This document shows, piece by piece, positions 26,665-34,953 of a DNA stretch of 64,000 nucleotides (positions within the stretch are counted from its first letter, which is position 1; every line of letters begins with the position of its first letter). The position numbers and the translations under genes are program-made. The stretch is from NCBI GenBank assembly GCA_050700355.1, contig JBOHHE010000100.1, forward strand, positions 12,879 through 76,878, given 5' to 3'. This DNA comes from GCA-003244245 sp050700355. GTDB lineage: Bacteria; Actinomycetota; Actinomycetes; Mycobacteriales; Pseudonocardiaceae. The notes under the pieces are model-generated. The model did not search any database and was not told where the DNA came from. It saw nothing but the letters and a program-made list of their open reading frames with translations.

Positions 26665-27918
26665 ATGGTCAGGCGAAGATCGCTGCTGGTCGCGGCTGTC
26701 TTGATCGCAACAGGCTGCACGAGCACACCGGAGCTCAGCGGCGCAGACGGGCAGGTCGAGCTGGTGTGGGCCACCGGAGCGATCACCGCGGACAGTGGCG
26801 CCGCCAGCGTCACGGAACTATGGAACGAGCTACATCCGGAAGGTCCACACGTGCGGGTGGAAAAGCTGCCACCGGCCGCTGACGACCAGCATGACCTGAT
26901 GGCCGTCGAACTGAATGCCCGAATCAGTGAATTCGATATTCTCGACGTCGATCTGGTCTGGACCAGTGAGTTCGCCGAAAGCGGCTGGCTGGTCGATCTC
27001 GAGGACATTCGTACCGAGATCGAGCAGGTATCACTGGACGGGCCGGTGCAGTCCGCGGTGTGGGACGGTCGGCTGTGGGCCGCTCCATTCACGACCGACG
27101 TGGGTTTGCTCTATTACCGTAAAGATCTGGTAGAGAAACCGCCTGCCACCTGGAAGGAGCTGGCGGATCTCGGATTCCAGCTCGGCCCCCCGATGGGAAT
27201 AGCGCCATTCGTGGCTGATGGCATGCGACACGAGGGCCTGGTGGTACAGTATCTCGAATACCTCTGGGGTGCGGGCGGAGATATCTTCGACCCCACGTGC
27301 GAGACGGTGCTGTTTCAGGAAGAGCCCGCCCGCAGGGCCGCCGAATTCATGCGGACTGCGTATCACACCGGCTTCTACGCACCCGGGTTCGACGTGATAG
27401 GGCTGGAACAGGCCCGTGAGGTGTTTCAGGCCGGTCAGGCGGTCTTCCTGCGCAGTTGGCCATACGCCTACCGGCTCATGAACGGCGGAGACAAGACGAG
27501 TCGAGTCGCCGGGAAGATCGGGATCGCGCCGCTGCCCACGTTCGACGGACAGGGAGCAGCCGCCGGGCTCGGTGGCCACAACCTCGCGGTGAGCCGGTTC
27601 TCACCGCACATCGATGCCGCAAAGGACTTCGTCCTATTCGTCTCCACCTCACCAGAGGTGCAACGGATGCTGGCACAGCGGCACTCGCTCGCCCCGACGA
27701 TGACGTCGGTGTACGACGAGCTGGCCGACGACCCGCTCATGGCGGAGCTGAAGCGGGTCCTGCCACAGGCCAGGCCACGACCCCTGACTCCCGAGTGGGC
27801 CAGCATCAGCGAGGAGATACAGCAGCAGATCTTCGCCACGTACACCGGCAACAAGGACCCCGCGGCGGCCGTCGCGGCGATCCGCAAATTCCTTAATGCG
27901 ACGGGCGCGAGGTGCTGA
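26665..27918 (+). CDS. Extracellular solute-binding lipoprotein, family 1 (sugar type)
   Basis: About 417 aa. I chose ATG 26665 because GAGGAGG precedes it at good spacing; an ATG at 26650 overlapping the pknG stop is also possible. Lipobox LIATGC with Cys at residue 18. The mature part shows the family 1 binding-protein pattern: WNELHPEGPHVRVEKL, EFDILDVDLVWTSEFAESGWLVDL, GRLWAAPFTTDVGLLYYRKDL, PATWKEL, and a C-terminal DFVLFVSTSPEVQRMLA. No transport permease genes follow, so like glnH it may act as a ligand sensor for the operon (inference). The stop overlaps the PP2C start by 7 bases. Confidence 0.88.
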   Translation: MVRRRSLLVAAVLIATGCTSTPELSGADGQVELVWATGAITADSGAASVTELWNELHPEGPHVRVEKLPPAADDQHDLMAVELNARISEFDILDVDLVWTSEFAESGWLVDLEDIRTEIEQVSLDGPVQSAVWDGRLWAAPFTTDVGLLYYRKDLVEKPPATWKELADLGFQLGPPMGIAPFVADGMRHEGLVVQYLEYLWGAGGDIFDPTCETVLFQEEPARRAAEFMRTAYHTGFYAPGFDVIGLEQAREVFQAGQAVFLRSWPYAYRLMNGGDKTSRVAGKIGIAPLPTFDGQGAAAGLGGHNLAVSRFSPHIDAAKDFVLFVSTSPEVQRMLAQRHSLAPTMTSVYDELADDPLMAELKRVLPQARPRPLTPEWASISEEIQQQIFATYTGNKDPAAAVAAIRKFLNATGARC

Positions 27919-28916
27919 GCACCGTGCCTCCCACCAGCTGTCTTCGCTGCGCCGAACCGGTTGGCGTCCGAGACCGCTTCTGCGAAGCATGCGGCATTCG
28001 GGTGGCGGGCTACCCCGCCGAGGGATGTGTGGCCTGCGGCGCCAGAAACATCGGTCCTGATCGGTACTGCTTGCGGTGCGGCAGGCTGCAACCGAGCCAA
28101 CGGGACCGGATCGAGGTGGACCTCGGCACCGCGGCGGGGGTGAGTGATCGAGGCGTTCGCCGCCGCCGCAACGAGGATGCGCTCGCGCTACGTCAGCTCG
28201 GCTACGCGGGAGATGGCATCGATGCGATCCTGGCCGTGGTGTGCGACGGCGTGTCCACCACCCACCGCCCCGACGCGGCGTCGAAGGCCGCGTGCGAGGC
28301 CGGCGCCGATGCGATGGTCGCGGCGCTGCGTACCCACGGCTCCGCAGAGGCGGCGACTTCCGCTGCCATCCGGGTGGCTCACCAGGCCGTCGTCGGCCTG
28401 GCCGATCCGTCGGCCGCGGGGCACGCCCCGGCGTGCACCTACGTGTCGGCCCTCATCACCGGTGGCTCGGTGGCGGTGGGATGGATAGGGGACAGCAGGG
28501 CGTACTGGATACCCGATCCCCGGCACCGGCAGAATCCGGCGGCCCAGCTGACCGGGGACGACTCGTGGCGGGCCCAGGTCGTCGCCTCCGGCGCGATGTC
28601 CGCTGCCGAGGCGGCCGGCAATAGGCGCGCGCACGAGATCACCGGCTGGCTGGGCGCGGATGCCGATCCGATCCAGCCACACCTCGTCACCATCGAACTC
28701 GCCGGTCCCGGTGTGCTGGTGGTTTGCACCGACGGACTCTGGAATTACTTCCAGACCACCGAACAACTCGCGGCGGTGATCCCACCCGACGTCCGCGAGG
28801 CTCCGCTGCGCGCGGCAAAGGAACTGGTCAGGATCGCCGTGCAAGCCGGCGGCCACGACAACATCACGGTCGCCGTACTGCCGTTCGTTACGCCATCCCC
28901 AGGAGGAACCTGGTGA
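27912..28916 (+). CDS. PP2C-type protein phosphatase with double zinc ribbon
   Basis: A 334-aa protein from GTG 27912. The N-terminal ~65 residues hold two zinc-ribbon-like units (CLRCAEPVGVRDRFCEACG and CVACGARNIGPDRYCLRCG). The PPM/PP2C catalytic domain follows with SDRGVRRRRNEDAL, VVCDGVSTTHRPD, GWIGDSRAYW, VVCTDGLWNYF and GGHDNITVAVL, covering the metal-binding Asp residues. It should dephosphorylate Ser/Thr phosphoproteins, likely PknG targets. The stop overlaps the VWA gene start (GTGA). Confidence 0.92.
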   Translation: MLSTVPPTSCLRCAEPVGVRDRFCEACGIRVAGYPAEGCVACGARNIGPDRYCLRCGRLQPSQRDRIEVDLGTAAGVSDRGVRRRRNEDALALRQLGYAGDGIDAILAVVCDGVSTTHRPDAASKAACEAGADAMVAALRTHGSAEAATSAAIRVAHQAVVGLADPSAAGHAPACTYVSALITGGSVAVGWIGDSRAYWIPDPRHRQNPAAQLTGDDSWRAQVVASGAMSAAEAAGNRRAHEITGWLGADADPIQPHLVTIELAGPGVLVVCTDGLWNYFQTTEQLAAVIPPDVREAPLRAAKELVRIAVQAGGHDNITVAVLPFVTPSPGGTW

Positions 28917-30247
28917 ACAGCACACCCGAGTTCCACGGTCAGGTCCACCAGAACCTGTACCTGCCCTCCAGTGGGCGCGAAGTGCACGCCGTGATCGCGG
29001 TCGACGCTGGGGGGGAGCCCGACGCGAGCATGCCCGCGCCCGAAGCGGCGGTGGTCCTGATCGTGGACTGCTCAGGCTCCATGGCGAGTCCACCGGAGAA
29101 AATCGTCAAAGCCAAGGAGGCCGCGGCGGCGGCGATCGACGAGATGCGCGACGGGGTGGCGTTCGCGGTGATCGCCGGGTCACTTGGGGCCAGAATGATC
29201 TGGCCACCGACGCCGAGCCTCGGATGCGCGGACGCACGAACCCGCGCCGAGGCGAAGAATGCGCTGCGACGGCTGCGCCCAGGCGGAGGTACCACGATCG
29301 GACAATGGCTGCGGCTAGCCGGAAAACTGTTCGCCGACTGGCCACATGGGATCCGGCACGCCATTTTGCTCACCGACGGCAAGAACCAGCACGAACCGCC
29401 GGGACAGCTCGCTGACGCACTGAGCATCTGTGAAGGTGAATTCACCTGTGACTGCCGTGGCGTCGGCACCGACTGGTCCGTACCTGAGCTTCGGGCCATC
29501 GCCTCGGCACTGCTCGGAACGGTTGACATCATCGCCGAGCCGGCCGACCTCGTCAACGACTTCCGGACGATGGTGTCACGGGCAATGGACAAGACGGTAG
29601 GCGAGGTCGGAATGCGAGTGTGGGTGCCGGAGGGGGCGACCGTCCGATTCATCAAACAGGTGGCGCCGACGATTGAGAATCTCGCCGGTCACCGACTCGA
29701 GGCTGATCCGCTCACCAGCATCTATCCCACGGGATCCTGGGGTTTCGAAAGCCGGGACTACCATCTGTGCATAGAGGTCGAGCCCGGCCGGGTCGGTGAG
29801 GAGAAGTTGGCGGCCCGCGTCAGATTCGTGCACACCCATTCGGACGGCGCCGAGGAAACGCTGAACCAGCAGTTCGTGCACACCGAACCGGACGGTACCG
29901 AGAAAGTATTCGGACATGCCCGAGTCCGTGCGTTGTGGACCGACGATGTCGCGCTGTCCGCGAAAATCGATCCGCAGGTCGCCGCAGCCACCGGGCAGGA
30001 AGAGCTTGCCAACGCGGTCCAGGAGGGCCTGCATGCACACCGGCAGCAGAACTGGGGTCGCGCGAACGAGCAGCTGAAGCGCGCGCGTGAACTGGCGGAG
30101 CAAGCAGGTAACGAAAACGTGCTCTCGCGACTCGACCAGCTCTACGACCCGGGCACCGGCACGTTCCAAGTAGACCGGATGGGCGCCAAGCACGAGATGG
30201 AGCTGGACCTGGAATCCACACAGACCAAGCAAGTGCCGCGGAGGTAG
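28913..30247 (+). CDS. VWA (von Willebrand factor A) domain protein
   Basis: A 444-aa protein. GTG 28913 overlaps the phosphatase stop and has AGGAGGA 5 bases upstream. The VWA domain (~35-220) carries the MIDAS motif VDCSGSM, Thr in GGGTTIGQW and Asp in HAILLTDGKN. A beta-rich middle follows (~230-370), then a C-terminal helical piece (GRANEQLKRARELAEQAG). VWA domains with an intact MIDAS bind protein partners through a metal. With kinase, phosphatase and FHA genes around it, it is probably a phospho-signalling scaffold (inference). Similar gene groups are known in Streptomyces-type actinomycetes. Confidence 0.9.
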   Translation: MNSTPEFHGQVHQNLYLPSSGREVHAVIAVDAGGEPDASMPAPEAAVVLIVDCSGSMASPPEKIVKAKEAAAAAIDEMRDGVAFAVIAGSLGARMIWPPTPSLGCADARTRAEAKNALRRLRPGGGTTIGQWLRLAGKLFADWPHGIRHAILLTDGKNQHEPPGQLADALSICEGEFTCDCRGVGTDWSVPELRAIASALLGTVDIIAEPADLVNDFRTMVSRAMDKTVGEVGMRVWVPEGATVRFIKQVAPTIENLAGHRLEADPLTSIYPTGSWGFESRDYHLCIEVEPGRVGEEKLAARVRFVHTHSDGAEETLNQQFVHTEPDGTEKVFGHARVRALWTDDVALSAKIDPQVAAATGQEELANAVQEGLHAHRQQNWGRANEQLKRARELAEQAGNENVLSRLDQLYDPGTGTFQVDRMGAKHEMELDLESTQTKQVPRR

Positions 30248-30259
30248 GAGTTCCAAGCC

Positions 30260-30868
30260 ATGCCGACATGCCCGAACCACCATGAATCTCGGTCGACCGA
30301 TTATTGCGGTGTGTGCGGCGCACGGATAGCCGAAGTTCCTCCACCGGTCCGGCTCGCCACGCCGGTCCGGACCGCTGCGCCCACGTCGTGCCCGAGCTGC
30401 GGAGAGGCACGCGAGGATCAGTTCTGCGAAGAGTGCGGTTACGATTTCGTCGCCGGTCAGCCGTCTGCGCCGGCGAGATGGACCGCCGTGGTGACCGCCG
30501 ATCGTGCCTACTTCGAGGCTGGTGGAGCTGCCGCCGAGCAGTTCACGTTTCCGGCTTCCTGTCCTGAGCGCCGGATTTCCTTATACGGCGACAGGATCCG
30601 GATCGGGCGACGCAGTCTGTCACGGGCGATCACCCCCGAGATCGATCTTTCCTGTGATCCCGAGGACTCCGCAGTGTCCCGCGAACACGCTCAACTGATC
30701 GCCCAACCAGACGGCTCGTGGTCGGTGGTGGACAAGGGTTCCGCGAACGGCACGTACGTCAACGACCATCCCGAGCCCATCCCCAGAAATCTTCTGGTGC
30801 CCCTAGCCGACGGCGATGTCATCCGTCTCGGTATCTGGACGATGATCACCCTACGCCGTGACCTTTAG
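30260..30868 (+). CDS. FHA domain protein with N-terminal zinc ribbons
   Basis: A 202-aa protein. Two N-terminal zinc-ribbon-like units (CPNHHESRSTDYCGVCG; CPSCGEAREDQFCEECG, residues 4-65) are followed by an FHA domain at ~110-195 with IRIGRRS, SREHAQL and DKGSANGTYVN, the phosphothreonine-binding residues. FHA domains read phosphothreonine left by Ser/Thr kinases. In mycobacteria PknG phosphorylates the FHA protein GarA. This protein lacks a recognisable GarA-type ETT motif at its N-terminus, so it is not simply GarA, but it may be the local PknG reader. 12 bases after the VWA gene. Confidence 0.9.
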   Translation: MPTCPNHHESRSTDYCGVCGARIAEVPPPVRLATPVRTAAPTSCPSCGEAREDQFCEECGYDFVAGQPSAPARWTAVVTADRAYFEAGGAAAEQFTFPASCPERRISLYGDRIRIGRRSLSRAITPEIDLSCDPEDSAVSREHAQLIAQPDGSWSVVDKGSANGTYVNDHPEPIPRNLLVPLADGDVIRLGIWTMITLRRDL

Positions 30869-30935
30869 AGCACTCCGGCGCGATTGACTGATCGGTAACA
30901 TCATCAAGTGGGGAACTTGCCGGAAGGAGAGCGCC

Positions 30936-32600
30936 ATGAGAATGAGCCTGGAGCCGATCGAGGAGATCGTCGGAGTCGACCCTAGGTACCTCTGGGACCT
31001 TCCCCTGCGCACCGCAGGCCGGCCGACCGGAGAGATCCGGTCAGTGTGGTACGTGGGTCTTCCCCTCACCTCGGCACACCGCGGCGGTCACTCCGGGGGT
31101 GGTGCTTTCATCGAGGGAGTGGGTGGCCAGGAGCGCTATCTCAATGAAGGCACCGTTTATCCACACGCCGGTCTGATGGAACTGGTCACCTACCACGCAA
31201 TGTGTTTTCCCGACACCGCATGGCGGTACCTCGACATGAGTCACTGCCAATGGCCCGAGGTGCGCGCGGCGATCAACGCAGACCCACCCGACGTCATTGC
31301 TTTTACTGTCTACACCTCCACAGTCCTATGGGCACTGATCGTGGCAGCGGAGGTCAAGCGGGTAAATCCGAACGCGGTCGTGGTCTTTGGCAACGACCAC
31401 GCCGGAATCCTTTATCGGGAGATCCTCACCGGGCGCTACGGTCAGCGGCTTGTCGATTTCGTGAGCACGGGTAACAATGGCCCTTTCACGATGATGGGCC
31501 TGCTCTACGCGCTGCAGGGGCAGCTCGACATCGGACGGGTTCCCTCACTGGCGTACCGACGCGGCGATGCCATAGTCAACCAGACCGCGCCAAGCTTTCC
31601 CCTGAACCGCCGTATCCTTCCCGATTACCGGCTCATCGAAGACCAGTTAGAACGTTATTACGACAAGGCCTTCGACGTCTGGTACTCCGAGCACTACCGA
31701 CTGAAGCGAATGGTCACTCTTCCGCTCGATGGCGGCTGCACCTGGGGAAAGAGACCAAGTCGGCGGTGCAAACACTGTTCGATCCAGGGGCTCACCCCGA
31801 AGACGGCGGATGTGGCCGGAATTGTTCCGGTACTCGAGACCGTCGTCGGTGGGCTCTGTTCAAACGTCTACGCGGCCGGAGACTCCACGCTGGGTTTTTC
31901 GCGGGCGCAATGGGAGGGGGACTTTGCGTATCTGGACGAGCTGGCCGAGGCGTGCGAACAGTCGCCGATCCTACGGAAGCAGCGTTTCATGCTGGCCTAC
32001 GGTCTCGAGTACGAGTTCTTGCAGTCGGCAAAGCTGTGCCAGGGCTTCGTGCGCACCTGGAACGTCGGTTTAGAGGCATTCGACCCCAAGCTCCTCAAGG
32101 GTGATTCCAAGGGGATCAACAAGGGGCCGGATCGGATGCACGAGGCACTGGAACTCGCCCAGAAGCTAGAATACAAGATTTATGCATCTGGTATCATGGG
32201 CCTGCCCGGTACGACTCTGAAGCTGTTGAGATCGGAATCTGAGAACTGGTTGGCGATAGCCGAGACCTACCGCGACTCGATCACTACCATTTCAGTGGCA
32301 GCACCCGGAATCATCCCCGGCTCCCGGATGTACTGGGAAACCTATAACAGCCATCCACAGGCTCGCGCCTGGCACGGGGAGATCATACCGGCGCGCCGGC
32401 TGACCGAGCTCTATATCAGGGAGAACACAGAGGTCGAGCTGACCGACGTCGAAGCGGCTATAGCGGAGGTCGGACGCGGTGTGGTGACACTCGGCCAGCA
32501 GCGCGGGAATATGAAATTCGGCGGTTACATGCTGGGCGGACGAGACGAGGACGAAAACGTTGAGCGAGAACTTCTCGATAATATCTGTGCACAGCTCTGA
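30936..32600 (+). CDS. B12-binding-like radical SAM protein with C-x9-C-x2-C cluster
   Basis: A 554-aa protein with AAGGAGAG before the ATG. Residues ~100-190 look like a cobalamin-binding Rossmann fold (PDVIAFTVYTSTVLWALIVA, VNPNAVVVFGNDHAGIL). The radical SAM core begins at ~255 (VTLPLDGGCTWGK) with Cys residues in GGC-TWGKRPSRR-CKHC, a C-x9-C-x2-C spacing rather than C-x3-C-x2-C. Later strands fit (LEYEFLQSAKLCQGFVRTWNVGLEAFD, IYASGIMGLPGTTLKLL). Elp3-type enzymes have a comparable long first gap. The substrate is unknown. It is 67 bases after the FHA gene on the same strand, so it may belong to the operon or have its own promoter. Confidence 0.8.
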   Translation: MRMSLEPIEEIVGVDPRYLWDLPLRTAGRPTGEIRSVWYVGLPLTSAHRGGHSGGGAFIEGVGGQERYLNEGTVYPHAGLMELVTYHAMCFPDTAWRYLDMSHCQWPEVRAAINADPPDVIAFTVYTSTVLWALIVAAEVKRVNPNAVVVFGNDHAGILYREILTGRYGQRLVDFVSTGNNGPFTMMGLLYALQGQLDIGRVPSLAYRRGDAIVNQTAPSFPLNRRILPDYRLIEDQLERYYDKAFDVWYSEHYRLKRMVTLPLDGGCTWGKRPSRRCKHCSIQGLTPKTADVAGIVPVLETVVGGLCSNVYAAGDSTLGFSRAQWEGDFAYLDELAEACEQSPILRKQRFMLAYGLEYEFLQSAKLCQGFVRTWNVGLEAFDPKLLKGDSKGINKGPDRMHEALELAQKLEYKIYASGIMGLPGTTLKLLRSESENWLAIAETYRDSITTISVAAPGIIPGSRMYWETYNSHPQARAWHGEIIPARRLTELYIRENTEVELTDVEAAIAEVGRGVVTLGQQRGNMKFGGYMLGGRDEDENVERELLDNICAQL

Positions 32601-32606
32601 GCAACC

Positions 32607-32720
32607 CCGGCGGTCGTGCTGTTCGACCAGCGCGGATGCGGGCGCAGCATCCCTGGAGGTGCCGGAAACTCGGCCGTTCCGCTGACCTGGGAGGATGTCA
32701 GTCCGGTTCGTTTGGCATGA
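32607..32720 (+). pseudogene. Fragment of proline iminopeptidase-type alpha/beta hydrolase
   Basis: Starting right after the radical SAM stop, a short frame reads PAVVLFDQRGCGRSIPGG...PLTWEDVSPVRLA then stop. VLFDQRGCGRS is the highly conserved oxyanion-side signature of proline iminopeptidases. Only ~38 codons exist with no start and no catalytic nucleophile, so this is a remnant left by deletion. Confidence 0.65.
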
Positions 32721-32729
32721 TCGCCGCCC

Positions 32730-32985
32730 GTGACGTTGCGGCTGGTGTACCTGATCTTCTGTCAGCGCAGCGCCTGGATGACGCTCCTCGTGCGGTGGAG
32801 GCGTCCAAGATTGCGGAGATCCTGGTGCTGCGCCACCAGGGGGAGCGTCGTGCGTCGGCAGGTCGGCCGTCCTCGGCCGTGGGCAGACACACGCGCGGGC
32901 AGGCACATCAGTCGAGTGGTCGACGTCGGGCTTGCTCGCCGCCCAGCGCGAGCCCCCGAGTCTTATCGGCGTTGTTTCGGTAGAA
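32730..32985 (+). pseudogene. Remnant of integrase/transposase N-terminal region
   Basis: The frame from GTG 32730 reads VTLRLVYLIFCQRSAWMTLLVRW. A second frame continues with AVEASKIAEILVLRHQ and later GRPSSAVGR. Together they match the usual start of actinobacterial integrase-core transposases (MLRLxYLxxxxxxAxLxLLxRSxxxKDxEILVLRHQ). A frameshift near 32800 and loss of the DDE part show that only a fragment remains. The first frame runs on in phase with the P450 gene, which creates a misleadingly long open frame. Confidence 0.6.
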
Positions 32986-32993
32986 CTGATGGC

Positions 32994-34211
32994 ATGCCCG
33001 ACCAGAGCACTCCGGAAATCCAGCTGGCGGCTTTGTTCAGCAGCATCGGCGGGCCGCAGCGCCACAATGCTTACGCGGAGCTGGCGGCGACCGGGCCGGT
33101 GCACCACGTCGCGCTGCCCACTGGCGAGCCTGCCTGGCTGATCACTGGTTACGACGAAGTACGGGCCGTCCTGCATGATCCGCGGTTAATCAAGAGCGAT
33201 CCGAAGCGAACCGCCCTGGCGGGTGACCGGCTGTCGCCCGAGTTGTTCTCGGCAATCAGTCATCACATGCTCAACCGGGACCCGCCGGATCACACCCGAC
33301 TGCGTCGGCTGGTCACCGCTGTGTTCACCCGCCGCCGCATTGACGAACTCGCCCCACGTATTCAGCAGATCACCAACGACCTGCTCGACGCCCTGGTCGG
33401 CGTAGCGCAGGCCGACCTGATCGCGTCGTTCGCCTACCCGCTGCCGCTCACCGTGATCTGCGAGCTGCTCGGCGTGCCCGCAGATAACCGTAGCGATTTC
33501 CGCGCCTGGTCGGCCACTCTGGTGACCGGCACGATGGCCAATCCGGACGAGTTTCTTGCGGCAGCCAGGGCGATGGTGAGCTACCTGCAGGAGCTGATCG
33601 CCACCAAACGCGCCGATCCAGCCGATGATCTGCTCTCCGCATTGGCGGCGGTGCACGAAGGCGCGGACCGGCTCGCGGCCGACGAGCTCACGTCAATGGT
33701 GTTCCTGCTGCTCGTCGGGGGTCACGAGACCACCGTGAACCTGATCGGCAACGGGGTGTACGCGCTGCTTACCCATCCCGAACAGCTGACGCTGCTGCGC
33801 GCCCAACCGCACCGGCTGCCAGCAGCGATCGAGGAACTGCTGCGCTTTGACGGGCCGGTGCAGACGGCGACGTACCGAGTGACCACCGAGCCGGTGGAGA
33901 TCGGCGGCGTTGCCATCCCGGCCGATCAGATCGTGATCGCGGGCCTGCTCGCCGCCAACCGGGACGCGGCACACCTTCCCGATCCCGACGTACTGGACCT
34001 CAGCCGCGAAGACAACCCGCATCTGGCTTTCGGCCACGGCATCCACCACTGCCTCGGCGCACCACTGGCCCGGCTGGAAGGGCGGATCGCGTTGGGCTGT
34101 CTACTGGCCCGCTTCCCCCGGCTACACCTAGCGGTGCCCACGGAGCAGCTGATCTGGCGGCCGGGCTTGATCATGAATGGTCTGGTCGCGCTGCCCGTCG
34201 CAATGGGCTGA
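32994..34211 (+). CDS. Cytochrome P450
   Basis: A 405-aa soluble actinobacterial P450. The I-helix has LLLVGGHETTVNLIGN (GGHETT), the K-helix ExxR is in AIEELLRFDGP, and the heme loop is FGHGIHHCLGAPLARLE with the Cys ligand. The length and motif style match the CYP105/107 range used in secondary metabolism or xenobiotic oxidation. I start it at ATG 32994 (MPDQSTPEIQ), since the upstream extension is transposase debris. No ferredoxin partner is adjacent. The neighbour at 34336 is a DinB-like protein. Confidence 0.93.
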   Translation: MPDQSTPEIQLAALFSSIGGPQRHNAYAELAATGPVHHVALPTGEPAWLITGYDEVRAVLHDPRLIKSDPKRTALAGDRLSPELFSAISHHMLNRDPPDHTRLRRLVTAVFTRRRIDELAPRIQQITNDLLDALVGVAQADLIASFAYPLPLTVICELLGVPADNRSDFRAWSATLVTGTMANPDEFLAAARAMVSYLQELIATKRADPADDLLSALAAVHEGADRLAADELTSMVFLLLVGGHETTVNLIGNGVYALLTHPEQLTLLRAQPHRLPAAIEELLRFDGPVQTATYRVTTEPVEIGGVAIPADQIVIAGLLAANRDAAHLPDPDVLDLSREDNPHLAFGHGIHHCLGAPLARLEGRIALGCLLARFPRLHLAVPTEQLIWRPGLIMNGLVALPVAMG

Positions 34212-34335
34212 CACCACGGCCGGGTCCGGATCGCTCAACGTTCAGCCGAAAAATGTCGGTGTCGGCTGTCACGATGCCAGTGCATCCGCTCGACGACCGT
34301 CCGGCCCCGGGGCTGAACCTGATTGAAGGAGAGAC

Positions 34336-34938
34336 ATGCGTGAGCAAGACGTGTTCGTGTTGGCCGACCGTGCCCTCAACGACGTCATCCAGCAGATCAA
34401 GGACGACCAGTGGACCATGACTATGCCGCCAGGCTTCGCCATGCGCCAGATGGATCATGTCCCGACCCTGCGCGAGATCGTCAACTACCACGCCTATGAC
34501 GACGCCTGGGTGCCGGACATGCTGGCTGGCCGGACAATGGACGAGGTCGGCCGCGACAAGTTCGACGGTGACCTACTCGGAGCCGATCCCAAGGCCGCCT
34601 TCGCGGCGCTCGTGGATAAGGCATGCACGGCGGCATCAGAACTGGACGATCCCGACCGGACCGTGCACTGCTCCTTCGGTGACTACCGCGCGCGGGAGTA
34701 CTTCTGGCAGATCAACGGCTTCCGTGGGCTGCGCGCCCACGATCTCGCCCTGGTGATCGGAGTCGAACCACACCTCTCCGACGATCTCGTCCAAGGGATG
34801 TGGGACGAGGTCAGCCCGCACATCGAGGAGTGGCGCGCGATCGGTGTCTTCCCCGCGGCCGTACCCGTACCGGAGAGCGCCCCGCTGCTGGATCGCCTGC
34901 TGGGCCTCACCGGGAGGAAACCACCGACCCACGCCTGA
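34336..34938 (+). CDS. TIGR03086/maleylpyruvate isomerase-like DinB-fold protein
   Basis: A 200-aa protein with GAAGGAGAG 6 bases before ATG 34336. It begins VFVLADRALNDVIQQIKDDQW and has TLREIVNYHAYDDAWVPDML, where the His of xxNYHAYDDAW matches the metal-binding helix of the mycothiol-dependent/DinB superfamily, and later RAHDLALVIG with a second His. Members bind a divalent metal and often use mycothiol, a thiol of actinobacteria. The exact reaction is unknown. Possibly co-transcribed with the P450 (125-base gap). Confidence 0.8.
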   Translation: MREQDVFVLADRALNDVIQQIKDDQWTMTMPPGFAMRQMDHVPTLREIVNYHAYDDAWVPDMLAGRTMDEVGRDKFDGDLLGADPKAAFAALVDKACTAASELDDPDRTVHCSFGDYRAREYFWQINGFRGLRAHDLALVIGVEPHLSDDLVQGMWDEVSPHIEEWRAIGVFPAAVPVPESAPLLDRLLGLTGRKPPTHA

Positions 34939-34953
34939 CTAGGCGGAAAGAGC

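Noticed and set aside
30260..30868. FHA gene as garA
   Set aside because: It has N-terminal zinc ribbons and lacks the GarA-type ETT phosphorylation motif.
32607..32720. Active proline iminopeptidase
   Set aside because: Only ~38 codons, no start and no catalytic Ser/Asp/His set.
32730..32993. N-terminal extension of the P450 by 88 codons
   Set aside because: The extension reads as transposase debris; normal P450 start and length are obtained from ATG 32994.
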